A stretch of DNA of 9,548 nt. It comes from Anaerolineales bacterium. Lineage in GTDB: Bacteria > Chloroflexota > Anaerolineae > Anaerolineales > DRMV01. Under the pieces are notes generated by a model. That model was not told where the DNA came from. It saw only the letters and a program-made list of their open reading frames with translations, and did no database searches. Positions 1 to 7,066 of this stretch are shown piece by piece (the stretch's first letter is position 1; each line of letters opens with the position of its first letter). The DNA lies in the NCBI GenBank assembly GCA_027044735.1, contig JALUBW010000187.1, forward strand, positions 1 to 9,548. The letters are read 5' to 3'. Made by a program: the position numbers and the translations under genes.

Positions 1-853
1 CTATTGAATCCAAATCCAAACGCACAGGCTCGCGGCGCAGCAAATCTTCAAGCCGCACCTCGCGAATTTGCTGGATGAGCACCTCGCCGGAAAGTATTTC
101 ATACAACGCCGGTATCGTCCGGTAAGCTACCCCTTCCCGCTGGCAAGATTCAATAATGCGGCGAATAGTATCGCCCAAGGCGGAAGGCATACAAATCAAG
201 ACTTCATCGGGCTTGAGGTCGCGCACGGCTTTGGGTAGATCATCCAGAACACCCACAACCGGAACGCCGAGGATTTTTGTGCCGCGCTTCGTCGGATCGT
301 CATCCAAAAAAGCAATTGGCGAGAGTCCCATCTCAGGGTGACGCCGCATTTCCCTTGCCATCATAGTGCCGGCTTCGCCCGCGCCGACCAAAAGCACTTT
401 GCGCGACGGCTGCCGCCGAGCACCCCAGCGGGCGCGGGTTTCATTCCACCAACGCCCCAGGAAACGCACTCCCCCCAAAAGCAAAATGCTCAAAAGCGCC
501 TCAATGAAGGGAACGCTTCGGGGCATTGCAAGCGAAGAGCGGCTAACTTGGAAGATACGCCAAAGCCAAGCCAGCGAAATCATGATGGCGCTGTAAACCC
601 CCACCGCCCGCAGAAGGGCATAAAAGTCATACATGCCTACCCTGCGCCAAGCCTGCTTATGAAGGTCATTGAGCCAAAGCAAGCCTAACTTTATAGGCGC
701 CGAGGCCAAGGTGTAAAAATAAATAGCGGGAGCATACTTCGCGATGTTATCAACCCGCAAAGCAAACGCTAAAGGGGCGGCCGCGAGCCAAAGCAACAGA
801 TCCACAAAGAATTTTGCCGCTATGAAGTGGCTAATTCGGAAAACTCGTTTCAC
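1..853 (-). CDS. Membrane-bound CapD/FlaA1-type nucleotide-sugar 4,6-dehydratase/epimerase, N-terminal part
   Basis: This gene runs off the left edge; 284 codons are visible. The family makes modified UDP-sugars for capsule, O-antigen or glycoprotein glycans at the cytoplasmic membrane. Residues 1-135 hold several hydrophobic segments (about 13-31, 41-60, 80-99 and 115-133), as in the four-helix membrane region of WbpM/PglF-type enzymes. A Rossmann-like domain follows: KVLLVGAGEAG at 152-162 with the nucleotide-binding GxGxxG at 157-162, then FLDDDPTKRG (182-191) and GVPVVG (196-201). The last visible residues, VRLEDLLRREPVRLD (266-280), match the conserved linker just before the catalytic short-chain dehydrogenase domain, so that domain lies outside the window. 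The start is GTG at 853: an in-frame TAA sits at 872-874 and no ATG or TTG lies between. The ribosome site is weak (GCAGGGA). Substrate and product cannot be told without the catalytic domain. Family call is firm. Confidence 0.9.
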   Translation of the reverse strand, partial: MKRVFRISHFIAAKFFVDLLLWLAAAPLAFALRVDNIAKYAPAIYFYTLASAPIKLGLLWLNDLHKQAWRRVGMYDFYALLRAVGVYSAIMISLAWLWRIFQVSRSSLAMPRSVPFIEALLSILLLGGVRFLGRWWNETRARWGARRQPSRKVLLVGAGEAGTMMAREMRRHPEMGLSPIAFLDDDPTKRGTKILGVPVVGVLDDLPKAVRDLKPDEVLICMPSALGDTIRRIIESCQREGVAYRTIPALYEILSGEVLIQQIREVRLEDLLRREPVRLDLDSI

Positions 854-909
854 TGCAGTATCCCTGCCTGCTTAGCAACAGAAGAACTTCATTTCACTCA
901 GCGCAATAT

Positions 910-915
910 ATTATA
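910..915 (-). promoter_or_regulatory. Probable -10 box of the CapD-like gene
   Basis: Read on the minus strand, a perfect TATAAT lies about 57 bases upstream of the GTG at 853, in a locally AT-rich stretch. The -35 is poor: TTGCCA is present, but with a 21-base spacer, and the hexamer at 17 bases does not resemble the consensus. Transcription would start near 903. The short leader contains a six-codon reading frame (872-892, MKFFCC) whose stop is in frame with the gene; I see no clear ribosome site for it. The promoter call rests on the -10 and its position only. Confidence 0.45.
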
Positions 916-980
916 CCTTTTCTACGATTGCAGCCATGGCAAAAACTATGGAGCACAACCTCACCTCCGACGGCAAAATT

Positions 981-1019
981 AGAGGCTCCTGCGCTCATAG
1001 GGACGCAGGAGCCTCTTTT
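981..1019. terminator. Stem-loop terminator, possibly bidirectional
   Basis: Perfect 13-bp inverted repeat: arms 981-993 and 1004-1016 (AGAGGCTCCTGCG and its complement), with a 10-base loop. On the plus strand TTTT follows the right arm; on the minus strand the stem is followed by AATTTTG. It lies upstream of the CapD-like -10 and could act as a second, backup terminator for the large minus-strand gene ending at 1361. No plus-strand gene is seen just to its left. The stem is certain; the direction of use is not. Confidence 0.65.
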
Positions 1020-1109
1020 ACAAAATCCCACAACGGAGACTTAGTGCACAAACCAAATATTTGATAGTTCAGAAAGAGTAAAACCTATCCAAAAATTCCT
1101 CACAGACGG

Positions 1110-1268
1110 GTCACTGCAAGACGGCATAGTCACCGAAGCGGTCTCCTGCGGCTAAAAAGAGAGTTGCTTCGGCGCCTTCGGCGGCTCACAACAACACGCG
1201 CAGGCGACCAGAAGACCGGACTCGCCTCGGAGCCTGAGCCAAGCGCCGCGAGCGGGTCTCGCAATGAC
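1110..1268. repeat. Palindromic intergenic repeat / MITE-like element with inverted ends
   Basis: The left end GTCACTGCAAGAC (1110-1122) and the complement of the right end GTCATTGCGAGAC (1256-1268) match at 11 of 13 bases, giving terminal inverted repeats on a 159-base segment. Inside, CCGAAGC (1133-1139) is mirrored by GCTTCGG near 1168-1174, and further GC-rich self-complementary pieces follow. The minus-strand wording (GTCATTGCGAG, then GCCGAAG and CGAAGCAACTC) resembles a type of intergenic repeat common in many environmental bacteria, as far as I recall. No transposase is present, so any movement would need help in trans. A 60-codon reading frame across it looks like chance. Whether copies exist elsewhere cannot be seen here. 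Confidence 0.5.
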
Positions 1269-1300
1269 ATCACCACCATAATCCTTAGGAGCACAGCATG

Positions 1301-1346
1301 AAACAAAAAAGAGGCTCGCGACAGGCAAGCCCATCGCGAGCCTCTT
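1301..1346 (-). terminator. Strong rho-independent terminator of the SLH exoprotein gene
   Basis: Thirteen base pairs with a 12-base loop: arms 1309-1321 and 1334-1346 (core GAGGCTCGCG). On the minus strand the stem ends in TTTTTTGTTT (1301-1310), a good U-tract. It sits 15 bases after the stop of the gene ending at 1361, so it is well placed to end that transcript. Its arm begins with the same GAGGCTC as the hairpin at 981-1016. Confidence 0.9.
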
Positions 1347-1360
1347 GCATTAACAGTAAC

Positions 1361-4300
1361 CTACTTTAGTAAAGTAGGCACCGTCAGGTCAAAGCCTCGT
1401 GCGAGGAAGACGGCCATCTGAGCACGGTTCACAGGATCCGCCGGGTGGTAGTTACCATCCGAGTACCCGTTAACAATGCCTTCTTGATGGGCTTCCTCAA
1501 TCCAGTCGGCTGCCCAGTTGCCGGCAATGTCGGGGAAACTGTAGGTGTCAAACGACGGCGGAGTGTAACCGGCGCCGTGCTTAGCAAGCAAGACGAATTT
1601 TGTCATCTGAGCACGGTTCACGGGATCCGCCGGGTGGTAGTTACCATCCGAGTACCCGTTAACAATGCCTTCTTGATGGGCTTCCTCAATCCAGTCGGCT
1701 GCCCAGTTGCCGGCAATGTCGGGGAAACTGTAGGTGTCAAACGACGGCGGAGTGTAACCGGCGCCGTGCACGGCCAGCAAGATGAACTTGGCCATCTGGG
1801 CGCGGGTTACGGTGTCTGCTGGATGGTAATTGCCATCGCCATAACCCTGAATGCCCAGTGACGACTTAATAGCCTCAATGTAAGCCCAAGCCCAGAAGGA
1901 ACCGGGGACATCGGTGAACGAAGTCGCGTGCAGGTGCAATTCGCCGTCGGTACCTTCGTTCTTAGCACCAACCATGATGTAGTAGATGGTGCCGGCCGTA
2001 GCGTCAAAGGTGACTTGCGATTGCGTGCCGCTCGCATCATCGTTGCAAGCAACCTCATTCGCGGCATCCGGCGAGTTGGCGTACACAGCCAGCACAGTGT
2101 CAAAGTCGGACGAGAAGGTATCAATGTTCACCTTCTTATCCTCGGTGGTGGTAACCGTGTACCAAGCCGTTCCACCAACGCGCGAGGTCACGCACGACGG
2201 TATCGGATCGGTGCTGATGAAAGTATAGGGGCTGGCATCATTGATCACCACACCGTCGGGCACGTTCAGCGCAATCGCATTATCCGGATCGTCGTTGAGC
2301 GGCTTGACCACAGCAGTGATGTTCACTGGAGCAACGTAGTAAGGAGTAGTAGCAAGCGCAACGAGATGAGCCTTATAGGTCCCAGCCGGTTTACCAGTGA
2401 GATCCACCTGGACATTCAAATCCTGCGAAGAGCCAAAGCCAACACTGGGGTTCGCCGGATCCACGGTCACCCAGTCGGCTTGCCAATCGCACCAGCCATC
2501 CTCGCCGCTCTTGAAGGAAAGCGCTTTGTTAGCACCCTGGTCAATAGCCCAAAGCGCGCCATCGCACGCAAAGCCCATTGCCGCTTGCCCACCGGCACCT
2601 ATAACCGAGTCGGTGCTCCCCGGCTGATGGACGTTGAACATACCGAGTATGGAGTAGCCGTTGTTAACATCCAAGACGTACACATCAAAGGCGCCGGTAT
2701 TCTGGGTATCAGTGTTGACCATCGCAAACAAGTGACCCGTGGAGGGATTGAACGCCAAGCCGCTGATCGGCAGGCTCACTTTCTTGTAATCCAAAATAGC
2801 GCCGTTCATCCCAAGGCGGAACACGTAACCGCCGTAATTCCACGTGCCTGCAATGAAAGTGTTGGTGGTCGGGTCAAACGCCAAGCCGCGCAGGCTCAAA
2901 TTGTAGTCATTGCAAATCCTCTTGCCGGTCGAAACCAGCGAAACCGGATCTATCTCATGGATGCAGTAGTCACTGCCCACGTCAATCTGCCAGAATGTGT
3001 GGGTAAATGGATCGTAAGCCATATCGGCCGCGTATCCATAGGTATCCCACGAAGTCAAATCTATGGCGTTGCCAGTCTGAGTGCCATCAGGCGTGTATTC
3101 GTAATCTTTGTCTTCACCGCCATTACCGGCCGCAGTGATATTGCCTATCCACGGATTGCCAGTATCCTTATCAACGCCAATGCCCCAAGCATAAGGCAAA
3201 CCGGTATCCCAACTGCTGATAAGTTCACCAGCATCCGCCGCGATTGGCGCATGAAGCGGCTTCTCAAACGAGGGTATCGTAACTGCAGCATTGCGCGCAT
3301 CCTTATCGCGCAGGTGCTTCAGCACCGTATCAGAGAAATTGCTAAGGGCAAAGTGCTCCAACCCTTCCTCAGGAGCAGTGCTAAACACCATTGCCGCGCC
3401 TTTCACGGCCAAAATTTGAGCATTGGCATCAGCCGTACCGGTATTACTCAAGGTAACGGTGTCGCTGTCGGTGCGCGGATTCAGATACTCAAACTCAAAG
3501 TTGAGAGAATCCGGGGCCATGGACAGCATTGGCGCCGTTAGGGCAAAATCTTGCCGAATCGCGGCACCGGCGGTCATATCCACCGTAGCCGAGGCGGCAT
3601 TGTAGCCGGGCGGGAAGTTGGTGGTATGCAAATCAACGCTACCGGCCTTCTCCGAAATCACAAACATGTGCTGCGGCGTAGCCGGATCGGCCGAAGCATC
3701 AAACCAGGCAGCCTGCCTACCATCGCCGTCTTCAACTGTAACACTCGGCATCTCTTGGCCAGTGTTAGCATCGGTCACCGTGCCCAAAATGATGCCATCA
3801 TCAACACGGACACAACCACCAATCGCGACATCATCAATCTCAGCATACCAATCCCAAGCGCTTGAATCGGGATCGTAGTAATGCCAACGTAGTTGGAAAG
3901 AACCAGTTGCCACACTGGAAAGGTCTACTACAACCCGTTCGCCCGGTTTGCTATGCAACGCGCCATGATCCTCAGCCCAGTGCAACAAAGTCTGCCAGTT
4001 CGTACCGCCGTCTGTGCTGATATCCAGATCCAGAGAATCGTGCCCCGCAAAGTTTTGATAGTTAGCATCGTAGACTAATGTCAAACCCGGGAGAGTGCTT
4101 GGATCTATAGCGGGAGTAATCAACTCGGTATCAAAAGCGCTATCGCCTGCCTTGTCACTAGAGGCAGTAGCCGCCTCACCGGAGTCACCTGTGTAGTTAC
4201 CTTCGCCCCAATCACTGTTGGTCTTCCAAATCACACCGGTCCCGGCATTGTCCTTGATGGTCCACCCACTGGGAGGCCATCCGGAATCGAAATTTTCAGA

Positions 4301-6583
4301 AAAGCCGGGGGTAAAAGCATAACCCGGAGCGGAGCAACTGACCAAATCAGCCGCAAGAGCAAAATCCCAATCGGTATCCGCGGTGATATCTTGTGTATCG
4401 TTGCCATCAATGTAACCGTCTATCATAGAGTGAACGGTAACCGTGTAATTACCTTCAGGCAACGAAACAACCACAGTGCCCGTAGTAGGATCGGTGAAGA
4501 AGGGGCCTTCCGGATCACCGCTGATGTCAACCTTGGCATACAAAGGCCAGTTGCCATCGCTGTCAGTAACATGGAAAGTAACTTCATGCCTCGGTTTGGG
4601 GGTCAGAGCAAAATCTTGGGAAGTAGTATTCCCATCAGTAATGTCAACCGATGCAGAAGCCTCAGTGTAACCAAACTTAGAAGCGGCGACGGTATAAGTG
4701 CCAACAGGCACAGTTGTGAAAGCGTAATGGCCGTTTTCATCGGTAGTTGTGCTGAGGCTCAAATCGGTGATTTCTACCGTAGCGCCAGCAACAGGGTTAC
4801 CGGTGTTAGCATCGGTAACGGTGCCCTCCAAGGAACCAGCAGGGCCGTTGGTGCACGATTCAAACTTGAAGGCGCCGATGCGGGTGTACCAAGTAGCAGT
4901 GCTGTCCGCAGGGTAGTATTCCTGGGTGTACCAGAAAGTACAACCATCCTCAGGGTCAACTCCCATCATGCTGTAGTCGCCCCAGCGGCCGGAAGAGTGG
5001 CTTTGCGAGCCACCACCTTCTACAATTACACCCTCATCACCCATTTCACCAGCGGGGTCGCCAGCCAACCGGCCTGTGAAGTACACAGAGGGGTATTTAG
5101 AAGGACCAGTGATGGAATAGCCAAGCGCCATGTCGTGCACGACATCCATTGCAATGCTACCCATCCAGCGGCTGTTGCCGTCGCTGGGAGCGTACACACC
5201 ATCTTGAGCCAGGCTCCATGTTGAGCCATCCCACTTCAACTCAAACCAATGAATGCCCGCATGACCATTGCCATCGGCGTTCACAGTATGGTTGCTGACC
5301 ATTGAGAAAGTGCCGTCATCCCAAGCGCGGAACGCAAGGCGATACATCAACCGGTCAGCAATGGTGTCAAGTGCAACACCATTTGGTTGATCTACCTGGT
5401 CGATATTCGGGTCTACATCAGAGGTGCCTACCATGTAGTTGGGGTCATACGAACTATTAGCGCCAAAAGTGGAAGCGCTGGTGTCATCCCAATTTATATG
5501 GAATTCCCAGATGCGCAGAGTGTCCTGCGGGTCGCCCAGCCAACTGCTATCATCCCATTCCACAAAGTAGCCGGGAGTGCCTGCCGGAGGGGCAAGGCCG
5601 TCCAAATCCGCAGGTAACATGCCTCCGTAGTCCCGAGTTGCTGCACCAACATTGATGTAAACCATTCGGGCGGTCTCGCCAGTGAGCATCTTAGAACGCT
5701 CAAAGGCAAACACCCCAGCGCCGGCCCAAGCCCAATTGTTGTTGGGGTCAAACTGGTTGGCGGTCATGTAATAGGCGTCGGGCCAAACACCAAACTTGGG
5801 GTAATCGTTCATCAAGTTGCTGGGGATCTGATATGAATAACGGTACCAATTGCCCGACGGGTCAGCATTTTCAGAAACCGCAATACATTGATAGAACTTA
5901 TTGTTGTCGAAATCCAACGCGAATTGGCTGAACAACCAACGATTCGCCAAATGGTCAAACAGAACGATAGGATCGCCGTCGTTGTTGCTTTCGCAAATCC
6001 CACCAAAGCCGCTCCACATGGCGTTGTTGTCGGTAGGAGCAATAACCTGGGTAGGATTAGCCGGATCGGTAACGTCCCAAACGGCATAGCCCAGATTCAC
6101 AATTTGGAAGTAATACTTCTTGCCGGTATTCGGGTCGTAGCCGATATCACCGTTGGTGTCCGGAGGAAGCACCCCGTAGGTATTGTAAATGCCGTCAAAT
6201 GAAGCCAACGGCGCCGGCATGGAAGCCAATTTACTTTTATCAACGCTTGTTTGCACAACCGCGGGGTCGGTAACTTCGTCCTTAGGAGTGCGGAGCATCT
6301 TGGGCAACGGGCGCAAAGCAATTGCCCTTATCTGCTTAATCTCCGCTAACTCCTTAGCGGTTCGTGGATGTCCCTTCAAAGTGCGCAGGGGCGGGGAAAC
6401 ATCGTGCTTGGAAGGATAAACCACGTACATCGGCCCGCTCTGGTGCTGAGGCCGAGTCACTATATGGTTAAAAGCCGTTGTTGGGGGCTGCGAGGTGCCT
6501 GCAAAGGCCGGTTGCACAACACCGACCAACAGGCCGATTACCATAAACAACCCCACAACCCAATACAGCTTACTGCGAGACAT
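1361..6583 (-). CDS. Giant secreted multidomain protein with C-terminal SLH anchor (1740 aa)
   Basis: Exported surface protein with no recognised catalytic motif; probably an adhesin, scaffold or glycan/polymer-binding protein. Residues 1-28 form a signal peptide ending in AFA before G29. In order: Pro/basic linker (30-125); propeller-like domain (about 130-577) of a family common in secreted proteins, with PPDTNGDIG (140-148) and MNDYPKFGVWPDAYYMT (258-274); carboxypeptidase-regulatory-like domain (583-660); a second, weaker one (665-745); jelly-roll domain of MAM/choice-of-anchor J type (760-924, ending EIDDVAIGGC); another regulatory-like repeat (930-1015); first half of an Ig-like fold (1019-1058); inserted propeller (about 1120-1360); second Ig half (1371-1428); PPC domain (1429-1553); three SLH domains (about 1555-1605, 1618-1668, 1681-1731), each with TRAQ/NRAQ. 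SLH binds pyruvylated cell-wall polymer in known cases. The start is ATG 6583, preceded by AGGAGGAGG four bases away; a TTG 14 codons upstream extends the frame but lacks such a site and would spoil the signal peptide. Domain limits are by eye. Confidence 0.93.
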   Translation of the reverse strand: MSRSKLYWVVGLFMVIGLLVGVVQPAFAGTSQPPTTAFNHIVTRPQHQSGPMYVVYPSKHDVSPPLRTLKGHPRTAKELAEIKQIRAIALRPLPKMLRTPKDEVTDPAVVQTSVDKSKLASMPAPLASFDGIYNTYGVLPPDTNGDIGYDPNTGKKYYFQIVNLGYAVWDVTDPANPTQVIAPTDNNAMWSGFGGICESNNDGDPIVLFDHLANRWLFSQFALDFDNNKFYQCIAVSENADPSGNWYRYSYQIPSNLMNDYPKFGVWPDAYYMTANQFDPNNNWAWAGAGVFAFERSKMLTGETARMVYINVGAATRDYGGMLPADLDGLAPPAGTPGYFVEWDDSSWLGDPQDTLRIWEFHINWDDTSASTFGANSSYDPNYMVGTSDVDPNIDQVDQPNGVALDTIADRLMYRLAFRAWDDGTFSMVSNHTVNADGNGHAGIHWFELKWDGSTWSLAQDGVYAPSDGNSRWMGSIAMDVVHDMALGYSITGPSKYPSVYFTGRLAGDPAGEMGDEGVIVEGGGSQSHSSGRWGDYSMMGVDPEDGCTFWYTQEYYPADSTATWYTRIGAFKFESCTNGPAGSLEGTVTDANTGNPVAGATVEITDLSLSTTTDENGHYAFTTVPVGTYTVAASKFGYTEASASVDITDGNTTSQDFALTPKPRHEVTFHVTDSDGNWPLYAKVDISGDPEGPFFTDPTTGTVVVSLPEGNYTVTVHSMIDGYIDGNDTQDITADTDWDFALAADLVSCSAPGYAFTPGFSENFDSGWPPSGWTIKDNAGTGVIWKTNSDWGEGNYTGDSGEAATASSDKAGDSAFDTELITPAIDPSTLPGLTLVYDANYQNFAGHDSLDLDISTDGGTNWQTLLHWAEDHGALHSKPGERVVVDLSSVATGSFQLRWHYYDPDSSAWDWYAEIDDVAIGGCVRVDDGIILGTVTDANTGQEMPSVTVEDGDGRQAAWFDASADPATPQHMFVISEKAGSVDLHTTNFPPGYNAASATVDMTAGAAIRQDFALTAPMLSMAPDSLNFEFEYLNPRTDSDTVTLSNTGTADANAQILAVKGAAMVFSTAPEEGLEHFALSNFSDTVLKHLRDKDARNAAVTIPSFEKPLHAPIAADAGELISSWDTGLPYAWGIGVDKDTGNPWIGNITAAGNGGEDKDYEYTPDGTQTGNAIDLTSWDTYGYAADMAYDPFTHTFWQIDVGSDYCIHEIDPVSLVSTGKRICNDYNLSLRGLAFDPTTNTFIAGTWNYGGYVFRLGMNGAILDYKKVSLPISGLAFNPSTGHLFAMVNTDTQNTGAFDVYVLDVNNGYSILGMFNVHQPGSTDSVIGAGGQAAMGFACDGALWAIDQGANKALSFKSGEDGWCDWQADWVTVDPANPSVGFGSSQDLNVQVDLTGKPAGTYKAHLVALATTPYYVAPVNITAVVKPLNDDPDNAIALNVPDGVVINDASPYTFISTDPIPSCVTSRVGGTAWYTVTTTEDKKVNIDTFSSDFDTVLAVYANSPDAANEVACNDDASGTQSQVTFDATAGTIYYIMVGAKNEGTDGELHLHATSFTDVPGSFWAWAYIEAIKSSLGIQGYGDGNYHPADTVTRAQMAKFILLAVHGAGYTPPSFDTYSFPDIAGNWAADWIEEAHQEGIVNGYSDGNYHPADPVNRAQMTKFVLLAKHGAGYTPPSFDTYSFPDIAGNWAADWIEEAHQEGIVNGYSDGNYHPADPVNRAQMAVFLARGFDLTVPTLLK
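1415..1769 (-). repeat. Near-identical tandem DNA duplication encoding SLH2 and SLH3
   Basis: Bases 1415-1580 and 1604-1769 are the same over 166 positions except for one substitution (ACAGGATCC versus ACGGGATCC). The period is 189 bases, or 63 codons. The remaining 23 bases of each unit differ more, and the first SLH unit (from about 1793) is clearly diverged. This fits a recent unit duplication or gene conversion within the anchor region. Confidence 0.95.
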
Positions 6584-6801
6584 ACATCCTCCTCCTATAA
6601 GAGTGAAGGGGTTTTCGGTAGGCAAAACCGTTCACCTGCCCAAAAGCCATGAGAAATTGCAGAATGTAGAAATTGTTACCAAATCTGTTAGGGGCATTTT
6701 TACCATATCTTTGTCAGGTTCACCTCCTTTCCAAGAGTAGGTGTACAGGAAAATCCAACCTGCCAATAGCCCCCCACCTCCATGTCTCTGCAAGATTACA
6801 T
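6584..6801 (-). promoter_or_regulatory. Long 5' leader of the SLH gene with an unused, very strong SD-like sequence
   Basis: From the predicted start near 6801 the leader is about 218 bases. The true ribosome site is AGGAGGAGG at 6588-6596. A second site, AAAGGAGGTGA at 6720-6730, is complementary to the 16S rRNA 3' end over 11 bases, and almost over 15. It is followed by no start at normal distance; the first ATG (6706) is 16 bases away and opens a 24-codon frame (6632-6706) ending in TGA. The SD-like sequence can pair: 6721-6725 with 6739-6743, and 6715-6720 with 6757-6762. A small hairpin also forms at 6610-6629. The layout recalls STAB-SD elements such as that of Bacillus thuringiensis cry3Aa, where ribosome binding protects mRNA. 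I recognise no known riboswitch class. The element is visible; its role is inferred. Confidence 0.5.
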
Positions 6802-6807
6802 TAAACA

Positions 6808-6836
6808 AGTATAAAAGGCGGCACCCCGTAAGTCAA
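6808..6836 (-). promoter_or_regulatory. Sigma70-type promoter of the SLH exoprotein gene
   Basis: On the minus strand, TTGACT (6831-6836), a 17-base spacer, then TATACT (6808-6813): five of six consensus bases in each hexamer at ideal spacing. The predicted start is near 6801. It is the best promoter match I see in the window and suits an abundantly made surface protein. Confidence 0.8.
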
Positions 6837-6860
6837 GAAAAACAGAAGCAAAAGTTTCCA

Positions 6861-6880
6861 TTCCATTCGGCCGAAAGGAA
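6861..6880. promoter_or_regulatory. 20-bp palindrome upstream of the SLH promoter, candidate operator
   Basis: Bases 6861-6880 read as an inverted repeat matching at 18 of 20 positions: a 10-bp perfect core TTCGGCCGAA (6867-6876 with its flanks) bounded by TTCC and GGAA. It lies about 25 bases upstream of the -35, a position typical for an activator, in the divergent intergenic region. A regulator site is plausible but unproven. A separate 6-bp hairpin (CCCGCG/CGCGGG, 6897-6918) lies beside it without a T-tract. Confidence 0.3.
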
Positions 6881-6985
6881 AACAATCTCAAAAGCGCCCG
6901 CGCTCCTGATCTCGCGGGTTACAAGCCACAAAGCCCACCCTCTCGGACTTCCGACCACACCCCTCCAAAGCGTTTGACCGCAAAT

Positions 6986-7017
6986 CAACGACCTAACGAC
7001 CCAACACCCCAACGACC
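6986..7017. repeat. Degenerate 8-bp tandem repeat array (four units)
   Basis: Four octamers in exact register on the plus strand: CAACGACC, TAACGACC, CAACACCC, CAACGACC (on the minus strand, GGTCGTTG-type). The flanks are decayed: the next eight bases, 7018-7025, are C/T-rich and no longer match. The array lies in the divergent intergenic region, about 27 bases upstream of the -10 of the nfeD-like gene. Apart from the palindrome, this array and the two promoters, I see nothing in 6802-7066. Confidence 0.8.
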
Positions 7018-7043
7018 TCCCCTCCCCTTTCAAAGTGTGGGTG

Positions 7044-7049
7044 TATAAT
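7044..7049 (+). promoter_or_regulatory. -10 box of the NfeD/slipin cluster
   Basis: A perfect TATAAT lies 17 bases before the ATG at 7067. No recognisable -35 stands at 16-18 bases; TTTCAA (7028-7033) is too near. Transcription would begin at about 7056, right at the AAGGAGG ribosome site (7056-7062), giving an unusually short leader. An activator or another start upstream is therefore possible. Confidence 0.5.
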
Positions 7050-7066
7050 CACAATAAGGAGGCGCT

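Noticed and set aside
1152..1334. 60-codon minus-strand frame in the left intergenic region
   Set aside because: It runs through the inverted-repeat element and the terminator stem, with no ribosome site or domain.
1415..1769. CRISPR-like repeat
   Set aside because: The 189-bp units are in-frame coding SLH domains, far too long and lacking unique spacers.
1928..3541. 537-codon open frame on the plus strand, antisense to the exoprotein gene
   Set aside because: It is a shadow: it has no ribosome site or recognisable domain, and the opposite strand has clear domains throughout.
6584..6625. 14-codon N-terminal extension of the exoprotein from TTG 6625
   Set aside because: The ATG at 6583 has AGGAGGAGG at proper distance and opens a standard signal peptide; the extension has neither.
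6584..6801. c-di-GMP or other known riboswitch in the SLH leader
   Set aside because: The conserved cores of the classes I know are not visible; only simple stems around the SD-like site are.
6833..7033. 66-codon minus-strand frame in the divergent intergenic region
   Set aside because: It passes through the octamer array and the palindrome and ends at the SLH -35; no ribosome site or domain.
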